A stretch of DNA of 64,000 bases from Cyrtodaria siliqua (taxonomy: Eukaryota > Mollusca > Bivalvia > Adapedonta > Hiatellidae), in assembly GCA_037043455.1 (NCBI GenBank), contig JAWPHD010010312.1, forward strand, positions 1 through 64,000, written 5' to 3'. The translations under genes and the position numbers were made by a program. The notes under the pieces are model-generated. The model was given only the letters and a program-made list of their open reading frames with translations. It searched no databases and was not told the origin of the DNA. Position 1 is the stretch's first letter; each line of letters starts with the position of its first letter. Of this stretch, positions 12,112 through 23,595 are shown in pieces.

Positions 12112-12738
12112 TATACTAAAGGAAAAATAGAAAAGCAACTCGGAATTTTCTCTATATATTGGATATACTCAACATTTAATTCAGCGTAATATTCCAGAAA
12201 AATCTAAAGAGATTTTGTAAAAACAAAACAAGGTTGCAGCTACTTATATACTGAACCAAACAGCTAACGCACCAGTAGACAATACCTTTAATGTATGAAC
12301 TTAGTATATGCCGACTGGTACCGTCGTTGATTTGAATGATTTTTTTAAATTTACAGTCGTTATCGACAAGATATTTGTCTCGTTCAGAATAACAATTGTT
12401 TTGATTTATCGATTGTTATTATTGATATATTAAAGGTATTGTCTACTGGTGCGTTTGCTGTTTGATTCAGTATAGACAGAGAAATGACAAAACTGTGCTG
12501 TTTTGTAAAACAAAATTCATAAAAGTTCTGCTTTGAAAATGTGAGCCGTATGACCATCCTAAGTTTGCTCACCTGCAAACGCGTATTCTATCAATAATGA
12601 AAATTTAAAGGGATAAAATTTGATGTGGTAATTGTTTTTGTAGTCTGAAGCCATATACCATTCGATTAACAGCACATTATAAATACAAAATATTAGGTAA
12701 ATTCCCGATTTCGTTTTTTTCCCTTTAGTATATAACAA
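12112..12738 (+). mobile_element. MITE family G, copy 3, with nested MITE
   Basis: The left end TATACTAAAGGAAAAATAGA and the right end TTCGTTTTTTTCCCTTTAGTA are inverted repeats of the family G type. The body matches 8308-8804 once the insert at 12251-12470 is removed. It is shared with the E copy 2 region (58385-58862), so insertion predates that duplication. Confidence 0.65.
12251..12470 (+). mobile_element. TA-flanked MITE nested in family G
   Basis: Terminal inverted repeats of about 42 bp begin CTGAACCAAACAGC at the left and end GCTGTTTGATTCAG at the right, with TA on each side (12249-12250 and 12471-12472). This fits a Tc1/mariner-type MITE. The 220-bp element interrupts a family G MITE: copies at 5.4 and 8.3 kb continue through this point without it. 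The same insertion exists at 58526-58748. Confidence 0.8.
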
Positions 12739-12837
12739 TCATAAAACTATAACTTATCTCCGTAAGTATAAAACATTATGAAAATATATCGCTATGTAAA
12801 GCTTTGCTATTATATTTATATTGTAATGTATCTTCTA

Positions 12838-13640
12838 ATATTTACATTAACTTGATAATTTATGTTGAAAAACAAGATAGAGAAGGATACAAATATCGGA
12901 CAGGGAAAGCAGCATTCAAGGACGACAGTCAACCACAAAACACAAAAACAAACACGCAAACAAACAAACGAAAAGGCAAAATTAATAAAAAATGCAAACG
13001 ACATCACAAACACAAAAGGGTTGGCAATAGGGCTACCGCCTTGGAACGGTCAGTGGCAAAGTAGGCCACTGGGGGTTTAAACCGGTTCTAGGGTGCACCA
13101 AACCTCACACTTACCCTACTGTCATCCCATTAAAACAGGACAGTGTAAATAAAGAAATCCCCGCCATGATCTAATCTCTAACCAACAAGGCAGCATCAAT
13201 AGGCAATATAAGTAAAACACAAATATGCTCGTGTAAATATAATACAAAAAAACAATAGCCTAGAAAGCCACAATGAAGGTACTCAGTGACTTGGCAGAAG
13301 CCAGAGCAGTAAGAGAATACACCATTAAGGGCACGACAAGAAAGATCATGGACAAACATCAAACGTCACCGTCCCAATGGGCTTTAGGTAGGCGTCATCA
13401 TAGGGTCCACAGCCTGTCCGGTCATCGTACAATTAAGGAGGAAAGCATAGTGACGAACTGTAAAAGGGTCCACCACCAAGCATGCAGTACGTTGCAAAAT
13501 GATAGGGTCATAACCTCTTTTGATAAACCTTTTAACAAGTTTAACAAAGATAGTATGAAAGTGATCATGACCAAGAATCTTATATTACGAAGTTTATAAA
13601 TCACATCACCATAGAAGTCAGGTTGTGATAGTCCTTGTCG
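12838..13640 (-). repeat. Family F repeat, copy 2 (inverted)
   Basis: Reverse complement of 2567-3450, with one unit of the 132-bp segment instead of two. Shared landmarks are AGGTTGTGATAGTCCTTG at one end and the Cys/Phe-coding block in the middle. Six overlapping frames on both strands (12804-13604) are a by-product of this repeat. Confidence 0.65.
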
Positions 13641-13920
13641 CAGAAGAGTCCTTAAATTACATTTATATTTGGAAAGAAGATCAGGGTTACGATAATAAAA
13701 TTTTGCAATGGTTTTACGAAGTTTATGGTAACGGTAACCCTGATTGAGTAACTTTTTAGTTATACAAAGATTACGAATATTAAAGTCCTCAACTCGAGTA
13801 CAAGCTCTAGAAAAACGAATAAGTAGAGTCTAATTTCGAATAAACTTCATTTTTCGAAAGGCGGAGCTAACTTTGCACGCATCCGGTGTACATCAGTCGA
13901 AAACGGCTATTCCTCAGTAT
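13641..13920. other. Left flank of the tandem duplication
   Basis: No gene. The segment from about 13824 (GAGTCTAATTTCGAATA) into the duplicated unit resembles a diverged stretch starting near 49912, so the ancestral unit probably extended further left than the copy 1/copy 2 alignment shows. Confidence 0.4.
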
Positions 13921-14061
13921 GAACATACATTGGCGATAGTTAGTGTAGTTACGTGCACGATAGTTTTGATCATTATCAACCTCCCAAAGTACGTTATTAT
14001 TGGTACTACATGTACGACAACAAGAAAATAATGTAAATATAAGAATTGATTCTAAAATTAA

Positions 14062-14175
14062 AGGCGTTTATGCGATTTTGAAGGCCGGAAGTGAATAGAA
14101 AATTTACCAAAAAGCTTTAATGCGCTTGATGAATTTTGCAATTCATTACCGGCGTTAAAAAACGCATAAACGCCT
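14062..14175. repeat. Fold-back (MITE-like) element, copy 1
   Basis: Inverted arms begin AGGCGTTTATGCGATTTT and end AAACGCATAAACGCCT, with inner arms AGTGAAT and ATTCATT around a short loop. It lies at the same place in copy 2 (32884-32996), and a decayed version occurs near 50193-50260. No target duplication can be fixed. Confidence 0.6.
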
Positions 14176-15887
14176 AAAATGTGCAAATCAATTCTGAAAT
14201 AAGACCCACTGTAAACTTAAGTATTCAAAGTTTTAGCATGGCATTTTCATAAGAAAAACTGACCAATCAACAAGCCATACAATTACACATCTATGCATTT
14301 TGTTAGGTGATAGATTCGGTGTTTGTCGGCGCTCAACTAACTGTAATCATGTATAAAAAACATTGGAAGTGATACTTAGATTAAAAGCTTTAGAGTTTAA
14401 GTTAAATATTTTCTATTTGCATGATTTCAGAACACACATTTCGATACGTTTAATTAACTTATAGTCAAAAACAATTTGAAACGACTAAGGATAAAATCCG
14501 AGTAATACCCTGTGTATTCACCTACTGGATATCTCAACATTTCGTAAATTTGTAGCAAAATACATTGATGATCAGTAAATATACACAGCAAAGGATAAGT
14601 TCTGCTTCATTTTGTTTGCCATTAGTGTTATTTAGCTTCTGAAAATAAACAAAGTGTAAGTACGCGGATATTACCGGGAAACGTTGGTGATTTCAATTTT
14701 GAAGAAATGGACGTTTGTGTTCACGATGGGAGTATACACGTGGTGTTTGGGGGTCTTCCCACAAGCATGTTTAATATATTTAAAATGCATTTTATATAAG
14801 CGTTTAGTTTGCGAGAAAAATGACTATAGAGGTGTTATTATATCATGGAATGTACTTATAATACAGTCACTAAGTACATTTGAAAACGCAACATTTTTGA
14901 TTTTCGATTTGTTTCAGTCCGATATTTTTTTGATCAAATCAAGATTGTATATTATGTTAATGATAAGATTACGCAAAAGTCTCTCACAAGTCTGTCTCAA
15001 AGGTTAACATATAGCGATAAACAGTTGAATAAGATTTGCTCTACTTCTTTCAGTTAAAACATATTTTAGAAGGTTCTAGGCCCATTCTTCATGTTTTATC
15101 CCGTTGTAAATGAAGGAACCTGGCATGTTGATTGCAGTTTGGTGCTATATAACCCACGTGTATAGATGTGATTAAAAACCCAATTCAGTTCATGAATGGT
15201 AGACATTGATTTGGCCAAAACATAGAAGACATATGTTGCCTTGGAACTAATATAGGATATGCTTCCGCACGAAATGAGGAAGCTTGTATGTTCACGAGTG
15301 CTTTAGCAAATTTTAAAGAAAAACAATTTGTGTTTCCAAACTTCGAGATTTATTTGTTAATCTATTTCCAAACAAATACCAGAATTTAGAAAAGAACAGG
15401 AGTTTATAAGTATCAAAGTACGATAGTTCCACTATCATTCTGTGACTAACTCACACAGCTTGATATCAATGTAATTTCACTTATTAAACACAGTATTTTT
15501 TGCACTATATATGTATGTGTTATCAACTAAATGTCTTCTTCGTATACCGCTCTCTATATATTTACGCTCACTATGATCAGCAAGCTGAGAGTTGTTGTTT
15601 TCTAAATATCTCAACATTGGTCGAAAACAAAGTTTTCTTTAACCCTTAAAAATAATACCATGTTTCTTGTAAATATGGTAGGTATCTAGATGGGTGATTT
15701 TTATTATTATTTTTTAAATATACTTTTTACTCTTAAACGGATTTATTTTAAATCAAGATCATGCCTAAGAACATTACAACGTTGCTCCACCACTAAAAGT
15801 GGTTGTAAATACAAAACAATATTGGGCCTGATATAAAATAGCTAATTGGTCGGGTTACAGGAAACTTAGCATATTTTTGTTTAGGCA

Positions 15888-16973
15888 TTATACACCACCC
15901 TCAAGGTTGGTTTTAACTATGTTTTCTTTTGATGCATCTTCGCTTGTTATAAAATCGACCCACTCGTCAATGACACGACGCATTGGAACGAGACCGTCTA
16001 CTGGACCGAAGGCCTCAAAAAACTTAGTATCCAAAAGATCATTTGCATGACCGTAGGCCTTCAAGGCGATATGAGCCTCTTCCTCGGACATTGACTTGTG
16101 CTTGTTTATATCAATGACGTCAAAAATCATATCAACATATCTTGCCGCCTGACTATGGAATTTCTTCCTATCAGTCGTAAAGTCGTTATTACACGCAGCG
16201 ACAAACTCTGATTCCGTCACTTCGCCAATTTGCCCCCGGAAAATAAAGTTAGTCCACCATATTTCGAAGTTGTTTTGAACTTCTTTTTTCCTTTCATCGT
16301 CTAAATGATTCAACTCTGCGAACTTCCTCCTGAAAAACAAGCAAATAACCAAACGGAATAAATATCAAAATCCGCAATGGATATTTTTTAATACTGTTTC
16401 TTGCTATAACTCTGATTGATGTTGACATGTTTAGATTATTAGACATTTCTCGGGCATCGGCATTTCCTATCGCACCATTATCTCCATGTTTATGCTGTAG
16501 GATTATTCTCAAACTATTTGGAATAATACGTTTGAATCAATATATTCTAATGTTTAAGCATGCAATGTTGATACTTAACTTGTCTTACATGTTTATTGGT
16601 AGGCTTTTATGAAAAGTGGTAAAAGGAGTTATTTACCTTTCCATTCAACATGGTTTACTATGGATAATCATAAAAAGAAATCTGTTGCACTAAATTTCTA
16701 GCTGCATTAATATGTCTCGGAATAAATTTCAATTAGTTTTACAGGCCTTTATATTTTATTACATTATTATTTATAATAAATTCTATTGAAGCGATTATTA
16801 TTATTAGAACATACACATTAAACTAAATTAAATATACAGAAAATTAAGACATTAACCTGACAGCACACATACCTTGATTCCTCAACATCTGCCATAGAGA
16901 GTATACCGTCGTGGTTCACATCCAGGAACTTGTGCCAGAGCTTCCACTTGGACACCAAGAACTCGTTTGCCAT
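15888..16973 (-). CDS. Sarcoplasmic calcium-binding protein, paralogue 1
   Basis: Two exons, 16873-16973 (start ATG at 16973) and 15888-16329, joined across a 543-base GT-AG intron that splits an Arg codon; the product is 180 residues, the usual SCP size. SCPs are soluble invertebrate muscle proteins that buffer Ca2+ (and Mg2+) with four EF-hand folds, usually not all functional. Loop 1 (residues 18-29, DVNHDGILSMAD) has D, N, D, S ligands and a final D. Loop 3 (residues 107-118) has D107, N109, S113, S115 and E118, but position 5 is His111 where paralogue 2 has Asp. The second (about residues 65-76) and fourth (about 142-153) hands lack proper ligands. The product differs from paralogue 2 at about 10 residues. 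The second exon is extended upstream in the genome by an intron-derived Met; the splice reading is preferred because both copies share it and it supplies EF-hand 1. Family call is from EF-hand layout and the WxxxDxNxDG style. Confidence 0.85.
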
Positions 16974-17050
16974 TATGAAGAGCACTATAATACTGTAACA
17001 AAGTTGTGGAATGGTGAACTGTTTACGAAGCAATCCACCGTTTAGCAATA

Positions 17051-17058
17051 CTTAAATA
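17051..17058 (-). promoter_or_regulatory. TATA-like box upstream of SCP paralogue 1
   Basis: TATTTAAG on the minus strand, 78 bases before the ATG. The same octamer at the same distance precedes paralogue 2. Transcription start is not known, so this is a candidate only. Confidence 0.4.
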
Positions 17059-17709
17059 GTATCCTTGCACACTTAATTCACTACATATTATTAATTAACA
17101 CACCTTCTTTGGATAATCTCGTTGTAATGTATCGAATCTAGTCCTATATTCGCCAAAGCCCTTGAACTTTAAGGAGCTGATCGTAGAGGTTCATGGGAAC
17201 TTTAATGAATTAATAAATGAATGGTGTAATACGGCACGTCGACACAGAAATAGGTCATATTGTGCGCTCTGAAGACCTTGTTAGGCGGGGAGTTTGACTG
17301 GGACGGTACATCTGTCAAACAGTAACGCAGGTGTCCTAAGGTAAAACTTGTTTGATATGGTAGAATGCATTAGTAAACAATTAAGCGACGCATGGTATAG
17401 TGAATCTCAATTTGACAAAAATGTCTGCATTTTTAATATGACATATTATATAGCACTCGTATTTACATGTTATGTGTATTACAATAATGAATTTATGGCG
17501 ATGGATGAAAATATGTAATTACGCTTCACGTTTGTTTATTCACGTAATTACATATTTACTTGTTTACCAGATGAAGATAGACCTTGACTAACATTGTTAT
17601 CAAACTGCGTTGATAAGTGAGTGTCAACATACTTTTACTTGATATGTCATGGGGGCTTCATATATCAATATCTAAATGAGTGGTCCTATAAGATTATAAT
17701 TATAATAGC

Positions 17710-18053
17710 TTTGTAGAGGACGCGATTGATATATAACTATTTGTAGAGGACGCGATTGATATATAACTCTTTGTAGAGGACGCGATTCATATATAACTAT
17801 TTGTAGAGGACGCGATTTATATATAAATATTTGTAGAGGACGCGATTGGCGATTGATATATAACTATTTGTAGAGGACGCGATTGATGAGGACGAGATTG
17901 ATATATAACTATTTGTAGAGGACGCGATTTATATATAACTATGTGTAGAGGACGAGAGTGATATATAACTATTTGTAGAGGACGAGATTAATATATAACT
18001 ATTTGTAGAGGACGCGATTGATATATAACTATTTGTAGAGGACGCGATAGATA
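17710..18053 (+). repeat. 30-bp satellite array, left part
   Basis: About 11 units of TATAACTATTTGTAGAGGAC plus GCGATTGATA. Units differ mainly at the GCG/GAG/GGG triplet and at TGATA/TTATA. One compound unit carries an extra GATGAGGAC. The array is cut by the LTR at 18054 and continues in phase at 23596. Confidence 0.95.
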
Positions 18054-18757
18054 TGTAGAATGTGGGATCTTTCATAAAAGTGATAGAAGACGCCATTCTG
18101 TCTATTCGTTCTTTAATAGGACTTATAAAGTAGTAAAAACCTGAAACAATGAAATAGTCATAAGTAATATGCTTACAACGGAAAACTCCGATTTTCATTT
18201 CATAATCATTTCATAATCCCATCATTTCAATACAAATTAAATACTAAAACCAATATTCTTACCAGCACGTAACAACGGATTTTAAGCATAAAAGTATATA
18301 AATTGTTCAAAGGTAGAACATTAACTTTAATGATCATGTCTCTATACAAAGTTTAGTCTCGCGACTTTACTCGGACACTGCTTGTAGAAGAATGCGGGAA
18401 AGATAGAATCCTAGGGCGGGGTTAGTTTTGGAATGGTGCATTCTGGTTATTATTGCACGTGCAGTGAACACTTCTCGTCCATCGAGCTAGCTCTCATACC
18501 TCTAAGCTAAGACTACTAAAACCTGTTAATTACAACTCACCTAACTACATACACTTACATATACATGAGTACACAATACACAACACATTGGACAATACGG
18601 GACATTTACAGTACGGCACACTGTACACCACAAACATACATAAGATGAGTAAGATCAATATTATACATTGAATAGCTCTTAATGGCTTAGAATGCTACAT
18701 TATAGAATAACCATTTATATTCCTTGAATTAAGATAATGAATACTGAAAATAATACA
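18054..18757 (-). repeat. 3' LTR (minus orientation)
   Basis: 704 bp, matching 22892-23595. A purine-rich stretch (AAAGAGAGGAAATG on the minus strand, about 18772-18785) lies just upstream of it in the element's orientation and could be the polypurine tract, though about 14 bases from the LTR edge. Confidence 0.85.
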
Positions 18758-19436
18758 TCTGTTACACATTTCCTCTCTTTGTTGAAATATCTCCTGATAT
18801 TTATGAGATGACTCATCTCTTGACCTAAATTATGTAATTAATTATTTGAATACTTATAACTTTAAATATGCTGTACCTGTAAAATAAGAATTACAAGAAT
18901 ATATCAACACGAAACTAAATATGTTTCTTTCGTTTCCCCTGTAAATCGAAAATAATTGTAATTATACAACCTTTGTACTCAGATTTAAAAAAAAAGACAT
19001 TTATATCTGCGAATGGCTTTTAACTAAGAAAACCTTTAGGATAAAAATAAAATATTAAAATCATGGGTATCCTTTAATCGTAGATACTGCATACAAATCA
19101 ATTGAAGAGACTGAAAATGAAGTTTAAAACTATATACATAGTAATCCCGGTCAATATATGAACTGGTAACCAAAATAATAGATGATACAACCACCATTAT
19201 ATCTATGAATAATACTATATCCCTTTAGATGGTCCTCTCCAGACAGTAATCTGAAAATTCAATAGTAGTTATAGTACTAACTCCTCTGTCCTATTTTTAT
19301 TACAATAATAGGCCTATCAACTACCTGAATTATACACTTCTTAAATGTCACTGCTGAAACTATCAAGAATTCAGACAAAAAAAATAATCCTGAAATATAT
19401 ATTTACATCAGAACACAAGCCCTGTACAGCGACAGA

Positions 19437-20104
19437 TTAAACATAGTAAATGTGCTGCTCTGTTACAGTCTGCGGAAGTACCCATTGGCCATATCTATCT
19501 GGCGGACGTCTCTGTCTTGCGGGTCTTGTCGCTAAACTCGGAACTGGAACCTCAATTGGTCTGGATGCCGGCGTTTGACTGGTATCAATCGTTTCATTGA
19601 CCGGCATTGGACTGCCTTCGGTCGCTTCAATGACTGGTGTCTGACTTGATTCCATCGTTTCTTTAATCGATGTTTCACTGGTATCCGTCGTTCCTTTCAC
19701 CGAGGTTTGACTTGTTTCCATCGTTCCTGAGGTTTGACTTGTTTCAGTCGTTTCGCTGACCAACTGACTGGCTTCATTCGGTTCGATGACTGACTGGCTG
19801 GTTTCATTCGTTTCGATGCCTGGCGAACGAAATAACTGCGAGTCGTGACTTCTAATCTGGACATCAGGACTCAGTCTCGCGACTGCTCGCCAAATGGATT
19901 ACCGGGTGAGTAAGTCTCCTTTTCCTTAGCTCCTGCGCTCTCTGCTAGTAAATTTGCGGAAGTTGCCTTGGGGGTCTTAGGTAGTGTCGTAGGTTTAAGA
20001 GTTATATCATACTTGACGCTTATCGCCTTAATCATATCCTCCTCCGATATACTCTTACTGACACGCCCTGCCTCCATCGTCTCCGCTTTCAGCGACCAAC
20101 TCAT
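19437..20104 (-). pseudogene. Retrotransposon protein remnant (Gag-like and Pol C-terminal-like frames)
   Basis: Two overlapping minus-strand frames. The first runs from ATG at 20104 to a stop at 19871 (77 residues, starting MSWSLKAETMEAG). The second, in the -1 frame, opens near 19902 and stops at 19437. The second contains five consecutive 11-residue Thr/Ser-rich repeats of the type ETMESSQTPVI and ends in a basic RPARQRRPPDRYGQWV segment, which resembles C-termini of Ty3/Gypsy-type Pol proteins. Catalytic domains are missing. Whether the frame change is a mutation or a programmed -1 shift cannot be told; no clear slippery heptamer is seen. Family assignment is tentative. Confidence 0.45.
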
Positions 20105-22753
20105 GTTGACGTACAAAGTATACAGATAGGACCTATGAACCTATAAAGTGTTCAATACTCAAAACCTATTCAATGTATAACTAGAAACACGCACAATAAA
20201 CCAATAATCGTAATTCCGTATTGACTTAATGCACGCGTAACCTTCCTAAAACTGACAGACCAACAAAATATAAACTGAATTCGCAGGTTCAATATAACAA
20301 ACCAAATGTTTTGTATAAAACAAATCTCAATACACACACTGTCCCTTTAATATGCACTGAAATATTTTCAAAACTACGAAGTCAAATTCCAAATAAACGT
20401 CTAATTCAAAATATTTAAAGTAATTTACCCACAATATTTAAAGTAATTTACTGATATAATCGCTTCCTAGTCGGATAACTCGGTTCCAATAACTCAGTAA
20501 TTTCTAAACTCGTAATAACCCTAAATGCCAAATTCTTTACTATGGGTGTGGTAAACTAAATAAACTACAATAATATATCTAAGTCAATAGCACAACTATT
20601 ATCTACTAAATAATAATAATAATAATATTAATGTATAATATCAGACTAATAATTATATATCTTAAGTTATTATTGTATCAACCTAACAAATCAATCTGTC
20701 AACACAGTCTATGTCGAAATTCACATCATTCAACTGGACATCAATGTGAGCATAAACCTGCTAAAAGTACAGTTGTGTTATGTAAACAATCAGTAGTAAA
20801 CAAATCCCTATGAATGACCTTTACTTTACTATACTGTCCTAGTATAGTATACCTGTGGAAAAAAAATCAATATTTACACCTCATAGCAGCTGACTGCAGT
20901 GTAGCTTTCTCTTTCCTTGCCTATTAACCTAAATCAATAATTCCCTAAATAGTTATTTCACCTGGAATCAAAATCCTTCAATAATATTAAATACACATTT
21001 ATAATAATAAATATCTAAACTAAGGGTCAAATCTGAAATAGCATGTATTTTAATACTCAGTTTCTCCACCTAGTCTCTCCTTGTACCTGTTAAATAATAA
21101 TTATGCAAAACAGAATTATTATCACATATCCTTGATTTCACTAATTCAAGAACTGCTATAATATCTCTATCACGCGCTAAATATGCCGCTCTACTGCAAA
21201 ACACCTGAAAATCACTAAACCGCCCTGTAAATTAAGAAATCAACATTTAAATCAAGCCGTGACTTAATTTACACTTATACATATAAACACTTAATAAACA
21301 CTGACACATATGACACGAAATACATATAACATATATTTAAACACTACTAATTTACTTAATCTATACCGTAATCACTAATCACATACCTTTCTCAGTTTCC
21401 TCGGCCGATTCAACCTGGTGATGGTAGTGCAAGTGACAATTTGTGAATAGGTATAAGCAAAAAGGGTGCTGATGTGAGGGATTGATTAAGCAGAACAGAA
21501 AAATAAGTCAGAAAAGTACTAAACACCTTAAATTTCACTCTAAATGAACATTATTTTTCTTTCTGTTCACGTGAAATGTACTTTTGCTAAATAAACACTA
21601 AACGTAACTCGGTATCTATACTAAACTAATTGTTCGTGTCTAACACCTTCAAAATAACACCTAGTATATAATACTTTCAATAGATCACCTCTAGTACATC
21701 ATATGCATGTGTGTGTAAATATCATACAGTTTTGCCAACCTTTCAAATGTCAGTATCTTATACTAATATCACAATAAATCACTCTCATCCGTCCATACTG
21801 AGTAAACTTTATAACAATACAAAAGTTTTACATATAATCATATTTGAAGAACCAACACAACTCTCAAGGTTTCACTACAATCAAATGTTGGTGAAAATCT
21901 CAACCACAAAAATCTACTTTCGTTTTCGCAAAAGGTAAAAACCCGCGAAAATATATTACACTAGCGTTCGTCTTATCGATAATTATTATAAACAACGGAT
22001 ACCGCTGTCGCTTTTAATGGCATAAATATAATTGAATCCTATCGACAATAACCCTACTAAAACTAGCGTGTAAAATATGCCTATACTGCGTTTTATCACT
22101 CTACACGGACATATGAACCAGCGTGTACGTTTATTGACCTGATAAACGGCCCGACTAAATGTACTCTACAGTAGCGTAACCTGGTACGCGCGTCTCTACA
22201 CGTGATGCAAAACACGGTACTGACTGCAATTATAATATTTTACGCGTTAAACGACAGTTTGTCCAAATAATCTAAGGACCTGGGCATAGATCTATATTAT
22301 TTAAAAAAACATTCTTTACACACCGGGCGCAAAAACGTGTGCTTCGGACTTTACAGTCTACTTAAACTATACAAAGTGGATAAACATATAACAGTAATAA
22401 TCTTAACTTACGTGTAATCTTTGGTTCTCCAAAAAAAACTATCCAGATATAAAAAATACACTTATAAATCACACTATTTAAAACTAAATACTAACACTAA
22501 AACTTCCGCTCATGTCCAAAAGTTCACTGCAACGCTCCAAAAATAGTTCTGTTACTGTCAAATTCCTCCGCCTTGTTGATTTCCAATTTCGCGCCAAAAC
22601 GTTAATGCATTTTTCACATAAAAAAATTACGTTTATCACTCGCGAGTGCACTTTACTTTAAAAGGGGTTTTGGGGCCCAACTTCAGATACATCACACGAT
22701 TCTCAACCGCGGCCTACTAATATTTTTGGGACTGCCGGACGACTCCGACATAA

Positions 22754-22770
22754 ACTTCCTCCTCCGACAT
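22754..22770 (-). other. Short 5' frame of the LTR element
   Basis: About 120 bases inside the 5' LTR an ATG at 22770 opens MSEEEVYVGVVRQSQKY, then TAG. It could be the decayed start of a Gag frame or an upstream ORF. Only its beginning is marked here. Confidence 0.2.
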
Positions 22771-22873
22771 CTTCGTAGATCTGGTCCCGTTGACTCGGTT
22801 GATTCCGCCTAAATGCCGTTATCGGTGGCCGTGCGCTGCCCGTACTGGTTTTCCACTTGTTCCTAATCTTTGT

Positions 22874-22889
22874 CTCGTCGTGGTCGCCA
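22874..22889 (-). other. Primer-binding site of LTR element
   Basis: Two bases inside the 5' LTR, the minus strand reads TGGCGACCACGACGA. TGG at this place is complementary to a tRNA CCA end, as expected for a retrotransposon primer-binding site. The primer tRNA was not identified. Confidence 0.55.
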
Positions 22890-22891
22890 TT

Positions 22892-23595
22892 TGTAGAATG
22901 TGGGATCTTTCATAAAAGTGATAGAAGACGCCATTCTGTCTATTCGTTCTTTATTAGGACTTATAAAGTAGTAGAAACCTGAAACAATGAAATAGTCATA
23001 AGTAATATGCTTACAACGGAAAACTCCGATTGTCATTTCATAATCATTTCATAATCTCATCATTTCAATACAAATTAAATACTAAAACCAATATTCTTAC
23101 CAGCACGTAACAACGGCTTGTAAACATAAACGTATATAAATTGTTCATAGGTAGAACATTAACTTTAATGATCATGTCTCTATACAAAGTTTAGTCTCGC
23201 GACTTTACTCGGACACTGCTTGTAGAAGAATGCGGGAAAGATAGAATCCTAGGGCGGGGTTAGTTTTGGAATGGTGCATTCTGGTTATTATTGCACGTGC
23301 AGTGAACACTTCTCGTCCATCGAGCTAGCTCTCATACCTCTAAGCTAAGACTACCAAAACCTGTTAATTACAACTCACCTAACTACATACACTTACATAT
23401 ACATGAGTACACAATACACAACACATTGGACAATACGGGACATTCACAGTACGGCACACTGTAAACCACAAACATACATAAGATGAGTAAGATCAATATT
23501 ATACATTGAATAGCTCTTAATGGCTTAGAATGCTACATTATAGAATAACCATTTATATTCCTGGAATTAAGATAATGAATACTGAAAATAATACA
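22892..23595 (-). repeat. 5' LTR (minus orientation)
   Basis: 704 bp, near identical to 18054-18757; borders TGTAGAATG and AATAATACA. It is followed directly by satellite sequence. Confidence 0.85.

Larger units (their letters stand above)
8765..12740 (+). repeat. Dispersed duplication E, copy 1
   Basis: Sequence from 8765 to 9000 and from 10677 to about 12740 aligns with 56612-58862 on the same strand. Shared landmarks include the GCTTTCTGTAACAAAAGCGA block (about 8918 and 56730), the CATCTCAC block (about 10827 and 56968), the GAATCTACTTTTCAGTATTA block (about 11508 and 57731) and a nested MITE. Copy 1 alone contains the 9001-10676 transposon. No gene is recognised; the 71-codon frame at 11259-11474 (minus) and the 93-codon frame at 11729-12010 (minus) are not kept open in copy 2. 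Confidence 0.75.
18054..23595 (-). mobile_element. LTR retrotransposon inserted in satellite
   Basis: Two 704-bp direct repeats (18054-18757 and 22892-23595) start TGTAGAATGTGGG and end AAAATAATACA on the plus strand, so both ends obey TG...CA in either orientation. By eye they differ at about 14 positions (roughly 98 percent identity), which suggests moderate age. Coding remnants and the primer-binding site place the element on the minus strand. The internal 4.1 kb has no recognisable protease, reverse transcriptase, RNase H or integrase, so the element is either internally deleted or a non-autonomous large derivative. The flanks (GATAGATA and TATAACTA) rejoin as a perfect satellite unit; no clear target-site duplication is visible. 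Confidence 0.85.

Noticed and set aside
12804..13604. Several 60-108-codon frames on both strands
   Set aside because: They are shadows of the inverted family F repeat and are not conserved with its other copies.
14684..15007. 107- and 125-codon frames conserved in both duplicates (also 33514-33891), and an alternative exon-like frame at 33470-33629
   Set aside because: The duplicates are recent, so open frames are expected; the substitutions between copies are largely non-synonymous in either frame and no domain is recognised.
16294..16512. 72-codon minus-strand frame overlapping the SCP second exon (also 35121-35339)
   Set aside because: It reads through the intron and acceptor site in another frame; the spliced SCP explains the region.
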